A DNA stretch of 64,000 nt from Gammaproteobacteria bacterium (GCA_027315405.1 DAHUYB010000053.1:1-64000); one strand, 5' to 3'. Numbered from the stretch's first letter, positions 1 to 8,928 are shown. The notes: generated by a model from the letters alone, not told the origin. A program made the numbers and translations.

Positions 1-2
1 GC

Positions 3-770
3 GAGCGCGTGTACTCGAGCGCGCTGGCCGCGATCGCCATCGCGCTGCCCGTGCTGGCCGCGTGGCGGCTGCGCCGCGCGGCGCCGTGGAAGGTGCTCAG
101 CGTGGCGCTGGGGCTGATTATCTTCCAGGCCATGCTGGGCATGTGGACGGTGACGCTGCTGCTGAAGCCGGCCATCGTCACCAGTCATCTGCTGGGCGGC
201 ATGTGCACGTTCGCGCTGCTGGCCTACGCCGCGCTGCGGCTGAGCGGCGCCGGCACGCGCGAGGCGCGCGTGCGCAGGCTGCTGCCCTGGGTGGTGCTGG
301 GCCTGCTGTTGCTGACCGGACAGATCTTCCTGGGCGGCTGGACCAGCACCAATTACGCGGCACTGGCCTGCGGCACCGATTTTCCGCGCTGCGCGGGCAG
401 TTGGTGGCCGGCGATGAACTTCCACCAGGGGTTCATCCTGTGGCGTGACATCGGCGTCAACTACGAGGGCGGCATCCTCGACGAGGCCGCGCGCGCGGCC
501 ATCCAAATGACCCACCGCATCGGCGCGCTGGTGGTGTTCACCTACGGGCTGTGGCTGGCCTGGCGCGCGGCGCGCGCGGGATTGAAGAAGCAGGGCGCCA
601 TGCTGGCGGTGCTGCTGTGCGCGCAGGTGCTGCTGGGTATCGGCAACGTGGTGCTGGGCCTGCCGCTGGCGGTGGCCACCGCGCACAACGCCGGCGCCGC
701 GCTGCTGCTGTTCACCATGGTCTGGTTGCTGGCCTGCACGCAGCGCCCGCCCGCGCAGCGGGAGCACTGA
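3..770 (+). CDS. ctaA: Haem A synthase, COX15/CtaA family (5' end outside window)
   Basis: Converts haem O to haem A in the inner membrane for aa3-type cytochrome oxidase. The open frame runs in from the left edge; the GTG at position 9 is probably an internal Val, because about 80 residues of a normal CtaA (around 340 aa) are missing. What remains shows several hydrophobic helices and the family's conserved His in TSHLLGG and MTHRIGALVV, which bind haem. A Cys pair lies in the loop around ACGTDFPRC. The stop is followed directly by the GTG of the haem O synthase gene, so the two consecutive enzymes are co-transcribed. Confidence 0.93.
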   Translation, partial: ERVYSSALAAIAIALPVLAAWRLRRAAPWKVLSVALGLIIFQAMLGMWTVTLLLKPAIVTSHLLGGMCTFALLAYAALRLSGAGTREARVRRLLPWVVLGLLLLTGQIFLGGWTSTNYAALACGTDFPRCAGSWWPAMNFHQGFILWRDIGVNYEGGILDEAARAAIQMTHRIGALVVFTYGLWLAWRAARAGLKKQGAMLAVLLCAQVLLGIGNVVLGLPLAVATAHNAGAALLLFTMVWLLACTQRPPAQREH

Positions 771-1649
771 GTGCGGCACTGGCGCGCGTATCTGGAGCTG
801 ACCAAGCCGCGCGTGGTGGCGCTGCTGGTGTTCACGGCGCTGATCGGCGGGTTGCTGGCGGTGCCCGGCGTGCCGCCGTGGCGGCCGCTGCTGCTGGGGC
901 TCGCCGGCATCTGGCTGGCGGCAGCCTCGGCGGCGGCGCTCAATCATCTGGTCGACCAGCGCATCGATCGCCTGATGGCGCGTACCGCGCATCGACCGCT
1001 GGCTACCGGCGCGCTGCGTCCGACGCAGGTGCTGGCGTTCGCGCTGCTGCTGGGCGTGCTGTCGATGCTGGTGCTGGGGCTTGGGGTCAACGCGCTGACC
1101 GCGTGGCTGACCTTCGCCTCGCTGATCGGCTACGCCGTGGTCTACACGGCGTTTCTCAAGCGCGCCACGCCGCAGAACATCGTCATCGGCGGCATCGCCG
1201 GCGCCGCGCCGCCGGTGCTGGGCTGGGCGGCGGTCACGGATCATGTGGCGCCGGGCGCACTGCTCTTGTGCCTGATCATCTTTGTATGGACCCCGCCGCA
1301 TTTCTGGGCGCTGGCGATTCACAGGCAGGATGATTATGCCAAGGCCAATATCCCAATGCTGCCGGTCACCCACGGTGTGTCCTATACGGTGATGCAGATT
1401 ATTCTTTACACCCTGCTGCTGGTGGCAGTGAGTGTGTTGCCTTATCTCATCGGCATGAGCGGGCTGCTATACCTGGCGGGCGCGCTGATCCTTGGCGGGA
1501 TTTTCCTGGTGTATGCCTTCGCCCTGCGTCTCAGCCGGGATCCGACATTGCCCATGCGCACCTTCCGCTACTCCATCGTCTATCTCACCGCGCTCTTTAT
1601 CCTGCTGCTGGTGGATCACTACTTGCCGTTCGGCCATTACACCCTCTGA
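771..1649 (+). CDS. ctaB: Protoheme IX farnesyltransferase (haem O synthase)
   Basis: Polytopic membrane prenyltransferase that adds farnesyl to haem B, giving haem O, the substrate of the preceding enzyme. At 292 aa it has normal length. The UbiA-family Asp-rich motif is present as N58-x3-D62-x3-D66, followed by R71TAHRP, and a second acidic loop follows. The start is a GTG placed immediately after the ctaA stop. A cyoE symbol would be equally valid. The pair implies an upstream cytochrome c oxidase cluster outside the window. Confidence 0.95.
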   Translation: MRHWRAYLELTKPRVVALLVFTALIGGLLAVPGVPPWRPLLLGLAGIWLAAASAAALNHLVDQRIDRLMARTAHRPLATGALRPTQVLAFALLLGVLSMLVLGLGVNALTAWLTFASLIGYAVVYTAFLKRATPQNIVIGGIAGAAPPVLGWAAVTDHVAPGALLLCLIIFVWTPPHFWALAIHRQDDYAKANIPMLPVTHGVSYTVMQIILYTLLLVAVSVLPYLIGMSGLLYLAGALILGGIFLVYAFALRLSRDPTLPMRTFRYSIVYLTALFILLLVDHYLPFGHYTL

Positions 1650-2089
1650 TTTTCTCTCTGTAGGGTGCATTCACGCACCACGGATAAACCCCGTGGTGCG
1701 CAACCGCGTCCTTGGGCTGCCAGTCGTTTCAAAGACATAACAGGCCCGATTGTCGGCCTGAAATGCTCCCGGTATAGTCTGGCTCCGTGTGACGCTCGGC
1801 ACTGCGCCCGCGGCCGCCGCGTCCCATTGACGCCCGCGACAGTGCTGTATTTTTGCCGTGATGTGTTTGATTGTAGGAGCGCCTTGCAGGCTCGATCTTG
1901 AAGAGTCGCGGCCATAGGCGGCTTCCGCCATCCTGGTTCACGCTGCACCTGCACATCCTTGTGCATTGGCGGCTCCTACAGAAAGTCCGTTGTAGAAGCG
2001 GATCATGCGCACGAAAACAGGGTCGAAGTCGCGGCCTACGCGGCCGCGCACCTCGTAAGATAGTGAACTTCCCCTAACCAAGAGCTTGG
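1650..2089. other. Non-coding stretch after ctaB
   Basis: No convincing gene is seen in this 440-base gap. It contains a TGTAGGAGC/GCTCCTACA inverted-repeat element at 1872-1980 (listed separately). The short open frames here have no recognisable protein features. A weak start region for the chimeric remnant at 2090 lies at the right end. Confidence 0.6.
1872..1980. repeat. Dispersed palindromic repeat, TGTAGGAGC type
   Basis: A perfect 9-base inverted pair, TGTAGGAGC at 1872-1880 and GCTCCTACA at 1972-1980, brackets GC-rich text with GAGTCGCGGCC and GGCGGCTTCCGCC. This is the layout of an intergenic repeat common in Pseudomonas and Xanthomonas-like genomes. Related copies are at 21750-21808 and 47046-47095. 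Confidence 0.7.
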
Positions 2090-2368
2090 ATGCATATCGT
2101 TGGCGTGAAATTCGCCGCCACTCCCCAAGGCCATCTACTGCGCGGGCTGGCGGTGGCGTTCGGATTGGCCATCGGCATCGGCACCACCATCGGCGGGGGT
2201 ATCCTATGCACTCCCGGCGACATCGCCGCGTTGCTGCGCCTCGATCCGATCTGGGACCCGCTGCACCGGGATCCCGCCTTCCTGGCGCTGCTGAAGAAGT
2301 ACGGCGGCACCGGGGCGGCGGATCAGGCGGCGAGCGGATCCAGCACCGCGACGAAGGGAAAACGATGA
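2090..2368 (+). pseudogene. Chimeric remnant: APC permease N-terminus joined to TPR-protein C-terminus
   Basis: Residues 15-49 of this 92-residue frame match the start of the permease at 5254 (HLLR, AIGIGTTIGGGIL, TPGDIAALL). Residues 47-71 match the last conserved block of the TPR protein at 3066 (LDPxWD, xxRF/F-ALL-KY). The join falls where both parents carry a GTTGCT-like hexamer. It fits a deletion from inside one permease copy into the TPR gene of a following copy in an ancestral tandem array. One permease helix remains and no TPR or TolB domain, so function is unlikely. The 3' end overlaps the convergent PIN-toxin gene by 46 bases. Confidence 0.75.
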
Positions 2369-2760
2369 AAGTCCGTGTCCCGCGTGACGATGCGTTCGAT
2401 GCCGTGCTCGCGCATGAGTACGGCGGTGTGGGCATCATGCAGCAGATTGCCGCGCAGTTGTGGTAGTTCGGTAAGCATTTCCCGCAGGATGTCAGCGTGA
2501 CGCTCGGTGGGCAGCAGGATATTGAGGGAGGGCGAGGCCCGTACCGCGTCTAGAAATCTCCAGGCGTCGGTGACCGGCCAGGGTTTTCGGAATACGCGAG
2601 CATGGGTACTCACGCGCAGGAATTCATAGCAGATGCCCCAGGTCAAATACCAGGGAGAGGTCTGCCGCCGCCAGCCCTCAAGCCGTGTCCGGCAGGGTTC
2701 GTGAAATTCGGAATCCTGATCGGCAGCGTAAATCAGGATATTGGTATCAACTACAAACAC
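2323..2760 (-). CDS. PIN-domain toxin, VapC-like
   Basis: A 145-residue PIN-domain protein, by family a metal-dependent ribonuclease toxin. The N-terminus has the acidic pair VVDTNILIYA with Asp5. Further acidic positions are Glu46 (YEFLR) and the later LLHDAHTAVL and RDTDFHRF blocks. The GTG start directly abuts the TGA of the antitoxin gene, typical translational coupling. It belongs to the PIN family usually paired with RHH antitoxins. The target RNA cannot be told from sequence. Confidence 0.88.
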   Translation of the reverse strand: MFVVDTNILIYAADQDSEFHEPCRTRLEGWRRQTSPWYLTWGICYEFLRVSTHARVFRKPWPVTDAWRFLDAVRASPSLNILLPTERHADILREMLTELPQLRGNLLHDAHTAVLMREHGIERIVTRDTDFHRFPFVAVLDPLAA

Positions 2761-2994
2761 TCAGCGTTCGTCCATGGTTTGAAACAGTGCATCCCGATCA
2801 GCAACATCCACGCTGTGGCCGCCACTGCGGAGCTTGGGGAGTTCCGGCAGTTGCAGTTCAGGCCCGGAGCGTTTGGATTGAAACAGCAGGCGCAGTCCGG
2901 CCTCGACCAGCTCGGACATGGTACGCTGCTGACGCGCGGCCTCGCGCCGGAGCCTGGCCATGACGGTAGCATCAATATTGAGAGTGGTTTTCAT
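2761..2994 (-). CDS. Ribbon-helix-helix antitoxin
   Basis: A 77-residue protein starting MKTTLNIDATVMARL: a short beta strand (TLNID) followed by two helices, the RHH DNA-binding fold. The C-terminal half (LPKLRSGGHSVDVADR) is the likely toxin-neutralising tail. I chose the start at 2994, not the longer frame from 3030, because the strand begins there and because the extra codons lie over the probable operator. It is the first gene of the pair and should autoregulate it. Confidence 0.85.
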   Translation of the reverse strand: MKTTLNIDATVMARLRREAARQQRTMSELVEAGLRLLFQSKRSGPELQLPELPKLRSGGHSVDVADRDALFQTMDER

Positions 2995-3026
2995 ATGGGA
3001 AACCATACCTGAGATATGGCTATATG
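2992..3026. promoter_or_regulatory. Probable operator of the RHH/PIN toxin-antitoxin pair
   Basis: Just upstream of the antitoxin start lie CCATA (3003-3007) and TATGG (3015-3019), an inverted pair, within a CATATGG and CTATATG context. RHH antitoxins bind such short palindromes. The assignment rests on position and symmetry only. Confidence 0.5.
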
Positions 3027-3065
3027 TCAATGTCGCAGTACGGGCTTGAGCTCGGGTGATAATCC

Positions 3066-5207
3066 ATGCCTGATGAACCCTTAAGTTTCATGGCCCGTCT
3101 GAAGCGCCACCACATCTTCCGGGTGGCGAGCGTGTACGCCATTGGTGCGTGGGTGCTGCTGCAACTGGCCAACAGCGTGTTTCCCGATCTGGGCTGGCCG
3201 CGTCAGAGCGTGCTGATCCTGATTGTAGCGGTGGCGCTGCTGTTCCCAGTGGTGCTGGTGCTGGGCTGGATGCTGATTCCGCCCTCGAAGGACAATCCCG
3301 CTAGGTATTCCCGTTGGCAACATCTTCGTTGGCGACTGGGGTCGGTCCTCACCCTGGTAATTGTGGTGCTGGTGGTGATCTCGGGCGCATTTTTGTGGCG
3401 GGTGAATACCCGGCATGCTAGGGCCGAAGCGGTAGCCAAAGCGCATGCAGCCTCAACACCAATAACTACCCCCGCACCGCCGGTAGCCACTGGCATTCCC
3501 GCCAAGTCCATCGCGGTGTTGCCGTTCGAGAATCTCAGCACCGATAAAGCCAATGCTTACTTTGCTGACGGGATGCAGGATTTGATCCTGACCAGGCTGG
3601 CCGACATCGGCGACCTGAAAGTGATCGCACGCACTTCGACCGCGAAGTACGCTGCCCATCCTGACGATCTTAAAATCATCGCGCAGCAACTCGGCGTGGC
3701 CACCATCCTGGAAGGCAGCGTGCAGAAAGTCGGCAACCAGGTGTTGATCAACGTGCAGTTGATAGACGCGAACACCGACGCGCACATCTGGGCCGAAAGC
3801 TACCAGCGTACGTTGGACAACATCTTCGGCGTAGAAGGTGAAGTCGCCGAGAAGGTGGCGGTCGCGTTGAATGCCCGCTTGACTCAGGCCGAAACCGCGC
3901 GCTTGAGCACCGCGCCCACCCAGAACCCGCAAGCCTATGATCTGTTCCTCAAGGCCGAGTATTTCACGGGCCGCGCGTACGAGAGTTTCAAGGCGTCGGA
4001 TTTCGAGGCCGTGGTCAGCAACTACCGTGCGGCGGTCGCGCAGGATCCCAAATTTGCCCTCGCCTGGGCACGTTTGGCGCAAACCGAATCACTCATGGCC
4101 TGGAGCGCCTCGCCGGTTTTCGGCGTCAATCGGGGACCACTGGCCACGCAGGCAAAACAGTCTGTGGCGCGGGCCGAGGCGTTGGCGCCCGATACTGTGG
4201 CGACGCAACTGGCCCAAGGCTATTACCATCTGTATGTACTCACGGATCTGGACGGTGCCCTGTCCGCGTTCCGCGCTGCCCTTGCGCTTGAGCCAAACAA
4301 TGCGGGCGCGTTGTATGGGCTGGGCACGACCTATTTCCATCTGGGCCGGTTCCATGCGTCTGCCGAGGCCTATCAAAAAGCGGCACTGCTCGATCCACGG
4401 AATCTCAATATTCTGGTCCAGTTGGCCGCCGCCTATTGGGAACTGCGCCGCTACAGACAAGCCGAACAGGTCTTCAAGCAGTCGCTGGGGGTGGATCCCA
4501 CTTCCGCGACTTTCACGAGCGATCTTGCGCTTGTGCATATCTACGCCGGCGATCTGGAGGGGGCACAGGCCGTGTTGGAGGCTGCGCCCACCGCGGTTCG
4601 CGCAGAATTTCGATATTCCTGGACGCTTGCCTACTTGATGTTGTGTCGCCGGGATTACGGCGGCGCACGCCATGTATTGCAGCAGGCGTTATCCCAGAAC
4701 CTGGACGACCGCAGTCGCTGGACAGTAGAAGAGCTCTTTGGGGATGTGGAGTGGGCAGCCGGGGACCGGCAACAGGCACGGCTGCATTACCAGCGTGCCG
4801 CCACGCTGTTGGAAATGGCGCTCAAACAGCCGCAACCGTGGGCAAGAATCAATAGCGATCTTGGTTGGGTGTATGCGCGACTGGGGCGCACCCGGGAAGC
4901 CCTTGCCCAGGCGCAACTGTTTCTCAAGAACATGCAGGCAGCCAAAAGCGTGGAACGCGAACAGGGAGCTCTGGCAAATCTGGCGGCGGTGCAAGCCCAG
5001 GTGGGCCAAGTTGACCAGGCGATCACCGGGTTGGATCGGCTGCTGGCGACGCCCGCGGGCCAATTTGTTACGGTGCCGTTGCTCAAGCTCGATCCGGCCT
5101 GGGATTCGATCCGCAACGACGAGCGCTTTCAAGCGTTGCTGCGAAAATACAGCAACAATACTCAGACGATGACGGCTGGAACAAGTGAACTGGTACCGGC
5201 AGCGTAA
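3066..5207 (+). CDS. Membrane-anchored TolB-like/TPR protein
   Basis: A 713-residue protein with three N-terminal hydrophobic segments (about 18-38, 47-70, 90-111), a Pro/Ala/Thr-rich linker, and a FlgO/TolB-like domain starting at SIAVLPFENL (148-157) with FADGMQD and the ILEGSVQK block. At least six TPR-like helical repeats follow (for example GALYGLGTTYFHLGRF), ending in LKLDPAWD and RFQALLRKY. Similar cytoplasmic tails occur on adenylate-cyclase-like and kinase-like proteins, but no catalytic or winged-helix domain is present here. It likely works as a scaffold or sensor. The permease gene follows 46 bases downstream, and the remnant at 2090 shows that the pair has been duplicated before. 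Confidence 0.75.
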   Translation: MPDEPLSFMARLKRHHIFRVASVYAIGAWVLLQLANSVFPDLGWPRQSVLILIVAVALLFPVVLVLGWMLIPPSKDNPARYSRWQHLRWRLGSVLTLVIVVLVVISGAFLWRVNTRHARAEAVAKAHAASTPITTPAPPVATGIPAKSIAVLPFENLSTDKANAYFADGMQDLILTRLADIGDLKVIARTSTAKYAAHPDDLKIIAQQLGVATILEGSVQKVGNQVLINVQLIDANTDAHIWAESYQRTLDNIFGVEGEVAEKVAVALNARLTQAETARLSTAPTQNPQAYDLFLKAEYFTGRAYESFKASDFEAVVSNYRAAVAQDPKFALAWARLAQTESLMAWSASPVFGVNRGPLATQAKQSVARAEALAPDTVATQLAQGYYHLYVLTDLDGALSAFRAALALEPNNAGALYGLGTTYFHLGRFHASAEAYQKAALLDPRNLNILVQLAAAYWELRRYRQAEQVFKQSLGVDPTSATFTSDLALVHIYAGDLEGAQAVLEAAPTAVRAEFRYSWTLAYLMLCRRDYGGARHVLQQALSQNLDDRSRWTVEELFGDVEWAAGDRQQARLHYQRAATLLEMALKQPQPWARINSDLGWVYARLGRTREALAQAQLFLKNMQAAKSVEREQGALANLAAVQAQVGQVDQAITGLDRLLATPAGQFVTVPLLKLDPAWDSIRNDERFQALLRKYSNNTQTMTAGTSELVPAA

Positions 5208-5253
5208 TCTACCCTCTTGTGAATAGCTTGAATACGCAAACGGCGCTCGGCAA

Positions 5254-6612
5254 GTGATGAACACCAGCCGTCGGCGCAATCAGGAAAGGCCCCAATCAAA
5301 CGATCATCTGCTGCGCGTGCTCGGCATGGCGTTTGCGCTGGCCATCGGCATCGGCACCACCATCGGTGGCGGCATCCTGCGCACCCCCGGCGATATCGCT
5401 GCGCTGCTGCCGAATGCATGGCTGTTCATGGGCATTTGGGTGTTCGGCGCGCTCAATGCCTTGCTGGGCGCCACCGTGTTTTCCGAGTTGGGCGCCATGA
5501 TACCCCGTGCCGGCGGTCCCTATGTGTTCGCACGCCGTGCACTGGGCGACTACGCGGGATTTTTCGTCGGTTATACATACTGGGTCCAGGTATGTGCCGT
5601 ACAGGCGGCCTTGTCACTGCTCATCGGCGATTACATGCCGGTGCTGGTGCCGGCACTGGCGGGCCGTGCGCTGGCTGTCGGGTTTGCGGTGCTGCTCGTG
5701 CTGGTGGTACTGCAATGGCAGGGCGTGCGCTGGGGCGGCTACGTCCAGGCCATCGTCACGGTGATCAAAATGCTGGCTTTCACGGGCCTGATTGTTGCCG
5801 CCTTCGTGATGCCCCACCCAGTCTTCACCAGTGTCACTACCCACGCGGTACCGCATGGTTTTGGACTCATAGTCGCCTTGATCCTCGCCATGCAGGGTAT
5901 CATTTTCACGTATAACGGCTTTTTTTACGTGTGTTTTTTCGGCGAGGAACTGCGGGATCCTGGCCGCGACATTCCACGTGCGATCTTCCGCAGTGTGTTT
6001 TTAATCATTGCCGTATATCTGCTGCTCAACCTAGCATTTCTGTGGGTGTTGCCGATCTCCAGGATGGTGCATGCACCGTTCGTCGGCGGTCTTATGGCCC
6101 GCGCGCTGTTCGGCGAAAGGGGCGATCAGGTCATCACCGCCATCGTTATGGTCTCCCTGCTGGGCACCATCAATGCCCAAATCCTGATCTCGGCGCGCCT
6201 GCTGCTGGCCATGGGGCGCAACGGGCTGTTCATGCGGCAGGCGACCACCGTGAATAGCGGTGGAACACCGACAATCGCGATGCTGCTCGGCACTGGGGTC
6301 GCTTGTGTGTTCATGCTTTCCGGCACCTTCAATGCGGTATTGGGGGTGATCGCGGTATTCATGGTGGTGAATTACCTGCTGATGTACAGCTCTTTGATCG
6401 TATTGCGATTACGCAAGCCTACCGAACCGCGCCCATATCGGGCCTGGGGTTATCCGTGGACGACACTGTTGGCGATCCTGATCGGGTTGGTGTTTCTTGC
6501 AGGCGTAGTCATTAGCGACCAGCGCCACACATTGATTGCATTGGTATGCCTGATTATCAGTTACCCGTTGTATCTCGGCCTACGCAAACTGAAATTGACG
6601 GATAAGGGTTGA
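5254..6612 (+). CDS. APC-superfamily amino acid permease
   Basis: A 452-residue, roughly 12-helix inner-membrane transporter. The first helix carries the APC signature GIGTTIGGGIL, used for substrate backbone contact, then TPGDIAALLP. FSELGAMIPRAGGPYVFARRALG is the conserved helix 2-3 region. The start could be GTG at 5254 or ATG at 5257; there is no strong ribosome site to decide. It is probably co-expressed with the TPR protein upstream. The substrate is unknown. Confidence 0.88.
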   Translation: MMNTSRRRNQERPQSNDHLLRVLGMAFALAIGIGTTIGGGILRTPGDIAALLPNAWLFMGIWVFGALNALLGATVFSELGAMIPRAGGPYVFARRALGDYAGFFVGYTYWVQVCAVQAALSLLIGDYMPVLVPALAGRALAVGFAVLLVLVVLQWQGVRWGGYVQAIVTVIKMLAFTGLIVAAFVMPHPVFTSVTTHAVPHGFGLIVALILAMQGIIFTYNGFFYVCFFGEELRDPGRDIPRAIFRSVFLIIAVYLLLNLAFLWVLPISRMVHAPFVGGLMARALFGERGDQVITAIVMVSLLGTINAQILISARLLLAMGRNGLFMRQATTVNSGGTPTIAMLLGTGVACVFMLSGTFNAVLGVIAVFMVVNYLLMYSSLIVLRLRKPTEPRPYRAWGYPWTTLLAILIGLVFLAGVVISDQRHTLIALVCLIISYPLYLGLRKLKLTDKG

Positions 6613-6717
6613 GGCGCGGCGAATGCAATGTTTTTCAGCCATGTAATTTGTGCAATAATCATCAGCAAATGTCGTTCAATTAAAACTTCTCCAGACACGC
6701 AATTTCGAGGAATTACT

Positions 6718-7260
6718 ATGAAGCCCATCGTATTCCTGTCAATGTTCGTCATCTTTTGTGCGCTCAGTACAGCAGTTGCGGCGGACAACCAGCTGCTTTC
6801 ACCGGAACTTCAGAAACTGAATATCTTCGTGGGCCATTGGGAATTTCACGGCAAGACGTTGGCAACCCCATTCGGCAAGGCCGGAAACTGGACTTGGAAT
6901 GAGGATTGCCGCTGGTCTGACGATCGGGTGTTTCTATTGTGCAGCTTCGCCAATGTGTGGTCCGGCAAAACTGTAAAATCCTTAGTGGTGGACACCTATA
7001 ACCGCAAAGACCACGCTTACTGGCATTATGAGTTATTCGCCGATGGCCAGACCGGCTCACGGCCTTTCATCTCAAAGATGACTATCGCGGGCAATACCTG
7101 GATGGAATACGGTCAGGATAAGGATCACGGCAAGAAGATCAGCGAGCGCATCGTCTACCGCTATACATCATCCACCGAGGTAGATGTGGAGATTCAGGTG
7201 TCTCGGGATGGTGCGCATTGGATCACCGTTGATCGTGGTCAGGGCGTGAAGCAGCTATAA
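6718..7260 (+). CDS. Secreted protein, DUF1579-like
   Basis: A 180-residue protein with a clear Sec signal peptide (MKPIVFLSMF...STAVAA, cleavage near residue 22). The body begins with LNIFVGHWEFHG, which resembles the opening of DUF1579-type lipocalin-like proteins, then Trp-rich strands (NWTWNEDCRW). Cys residues at EDC and LLC may form a disulfide in the periplasm. The start at 6718 is chosen over 6628 because of GAGG 8 bases upstream and the signal peptide. Function unknown. Confidence 0.75.
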   Translation: MKPIVFLSMFVIFCALSTAVAADNQLLSPELQKLNIFVGHWEFHGKTLATPFGKAGNWTWNEDCRWSDDRVFLLCSFANVWSGKTVKSLVVDTYNRKDHAYWHYELFADGQTGSRPFISKMTIAGNTWMEYGQDKDHGKKISERIVYRYTSSTEVDVEIQVSRDGAHWITVDRGQGVKQL

Positions 7261-7285
7261 TCGCAAGCACTCACGCGCAACACCA

Positions 7286-7873
7286 TCAATCGCGCAGGCT
7301 AAACATCCGCATGAAAGTGGGGTGACGGAAGAGGCTGTGGAGCACGGTCACGCCTAAATGGCCGCCCCAGTAAAGCCAGCTGATCACCGCCAGCGTGTCA
7401 TGCAGGTCTTCGATAATCTCGAGGGGATTGCTGCCAGCACCGCCCATACGGAGCAGATAGAAAGCTGCACCTGTCAGGGCCATGCCGGTGATGGCCAGCA
7501 ATCCCAAGCCGTGGACGAAGCCTGCCAAGCTGCCTTCCCTGCCTGGCCCATCCGGCGGTAGTTGCTGGTAGCGTACAGCCTGCCAGAATTCCGTAAGCAC
7601 GCGACGCAGTCCGATGCGGGTCCATGGGCACAGGTGGCGCAGGCCTTCATTCGGATGGGTGAATGACCAGAGCCAGTGAAGCAATATTAAAGCCAGGATC
7701 GTGAAGCCGAGAATTTCGTGCACCTCAAAACCAAAGGTGTCCGGTCGGCCGTGATGGGGGCTATACATAAAACTGCCGATGAACAATTGCGCTGTCACGG
7801 TGATAGCCAGCAGCAGGTGTAGCAACCGCAGCGGCCGGCTCCATTGCCCAGTCGGATGTTTCTGTGCTTTCAT
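7286..7873 (-). CDS. Cytochrome b561-type membrane protein
   Basis: A 195-residue four-helix di-haem b membrane protein of the bacterial cytochrome b561 family. Candidate haem His ligands are in RLLHLLLA, EVHEILGF, FVHGLGLL and GGHLGVTVLHSLF. The family moves electrons between quinol and periplasmic acceptors. It lies downstream of rpoH on the same strand, separated by a strong hairpin, so it probably has its own promoter in the 107-base gap. Confidence 0.85.
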   Translation of the reverse strand: MKAQKHPTGQWSRPLRLLHLLLAITVTAQLFIGSFMYSPHHGRPDTFGFEVHEILGFTILALILLHWLWSFTHPNEGLRHLCPWTRIGLRRVLTEFWQAVRYQQLPPDGPGREGSLAGFVHGLGLLAITGMALTGAAFYLLRMGGAGSNPLEIIEDLHDTLAVISWLYWGGHLGVTVLHSLFRHPTFMRMFSLRD

Positions 7874-7932
7874 GCTGATTGTTCCCCGAAATTGATGTCC
7901 ATATTTTGCCTGATATCAGCTGACAGACAACA

Positions 7933-7957
7933 AAAACCCGGCTGGCTGCCGGGTTTT
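7933..7957 (-). terminator. Rho-independent terminator after rpoH
   Basis: A perfect 10-base stem, AAAACCCGGC and GCCGGGTTTT, with a 5-base loop lies 24 bases past the rpoH stop. Read on the minus strand it ends in TTTTTG. An AT-rich run on the other side would let it work in both directions. Confidence 0.8.
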
Positions 7958-7980
7958 AATTTTTTAATGCGAGCGAACGT

Positions 7981-8853
7981 TCAGGCCATGAGTACGCCGA
8001 GTTTCTTGATGGCGTTGTTTTCCAGTTGGCGGATGCGCTCTGCCGATACCCCGTAATGACCTGCGAGTTCCTGCAAGGTCGCCTTGTTTTCGTCCAGCCA
8101 GCGGCGCTGCATGATGTGGCGGCTGCGATCGTCGAGCTTGACAAGCGCCCGCTGCAGTTGCGCCTCGCCCTTGGTTTCAGAATCTGTGCGTTCCAGCGCC
8201 AGCGCCGGATCGGCATTATTATCCGCTGTCAGATAGGATGCCGGCGCCACGCTGCGGCTGTCTTCGTCTTCAGTCTCGGGTGTGATGTCGAAAGTAATGT
8301 CCTGACCGGCGAGACGGGATTCCATTTCCATCACGTCTTCGGGTGACACTTTCAAATCCCGGGCAATGGTTTCCACTTCCTGGCGATTCATCCAGCCGAG
8401 ACGTTTTTTGGAACTGCGCAGATTGAAGAACAACTTGCGTTGTGACTTGGTGGTGGCCACCTTGACGATGCGCCAGTTCTTGAGGATGAACTCGTGTATT
8501 TCTGCCTTGATCCAATGTACTGCGAAAGATACCAGGCGCACACCCACTTCCGGATCAAAGCGCTTGACCGCCTTCATCAGACCGATATTGCCTTCCTGGA
8601 TGAGGTCGCCGAGCGGCAGACCGTAGCCCATATATCCACGCGCCACGTACACCACAAAACGCAGGTGGTGCAGCACCAGCTCACGGGCCGCGTCCAGATC
8701 CTCGGATTCATGGAAACGCACCGCCAGCGCACGCTCTTGCGGTGCGCTCAATACCGGGACCGCATTTACTGCATGGATATAGGCATCCAGACTACCAGTA
8801 GGGCCGGCGAGAATCAGCTGTTGAGAACGGGGCAAAAGGGCGGTATGCGCCAT
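7981..8853 (-). CDS. rpoH: Heat-shock sigma factor RpoH (sigma-32)
   Basis: A 290-residue group 3 sigma factor directing RNA polymerase to heat-shock promoters. Region 2 includes [18 protein letters not shown] and [16 protein letters not shown]. The RpoH box QRKLFFNLR is present and identifies this sub-family. Region 4 is [19 protein letters not shown]. The start at 8853 follows a strong AAGGAGG; the longer frame to 8901 would begin inside the CIRCE operator and is rejected. It lies next to ftsX-ftsE-ftsY as in other gammaproteobacteria. Upstream are a perfect CIRCE element and a sigmaE-like promoter, which implies transcriptional control by HrcA and the envelope-stress sigma. Confidence 0.97.
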   Translation of the reverse strand: MAHTALLPRSQQLILAGPTGSLDAYIHAVNAVPVLSAPQERALAVRFHESEDLDAARELVLHHLRFVVYVARGYMGYGLPLGDLIQEGNIGLMKAVKRFDPEVGVRLVSFAVHWIKAEIHEFILKNWRIVKVATTKSQRKLFFNLRSSKKRLGWMNRQEVETIARDLKVSPEDVMEMESRLAGQDITFDITPETEDEDSRSVAPASYLTADNNADPALALERTDSETKGEAQLQRALVKLDDRSRHIMQRRWLDENKATLQELAGHYGVSAERIRQLENNAIKKLGVLMA

Positions 8854-8885
8854 GGAAACCTCCTTAATAAAAATCGAGGAGCATG

Positions 8886-8912
8886 TTAGCACTCCGAGCA
8901 TTAGAGTGCTAA
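8886..8912. promoter_or_regulatory. CIRCE operator (HrcA binding site) upstream of rpoH
   Basis: TTAGCACTC, nine bases, then GAGTGCTAA: an exact match to the consensus CIRCE inverted repeat bound by the repressor HrcA. It lies 33-59 bases upstream of the rpoH start. CIRCE is best known at groESL and dnaK; here the only nearby start is rpoH. Confidence 0.95.
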
Positions 8913-8928
8913 TAGCAAGCAGAGTTCC
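8901..8928 (-). promoter_or_regulatory. Candidate sigmaE-type promoter of rpoH, overlapping CIRCE
   Basis: On the minus strand GGAACTC (8928-8922) is followed after 16 bases by TCTAA (8905-8901). This resembles the RpoE consensus GGAACTT-N15/17-TCnAA. In E. coli one rpoH promoter is RpoE-dependent. The -10 element lies inside the CIRCE palindrome, so HrcA binding would block it. Confidence 0.55.

Noticed and set aside
551-1333. 260-codon frame across ctaA and ctaB
   Set aside because: Shadow frame full of Ala/Gly/Arg, crossing the boundary of two recognised genes.
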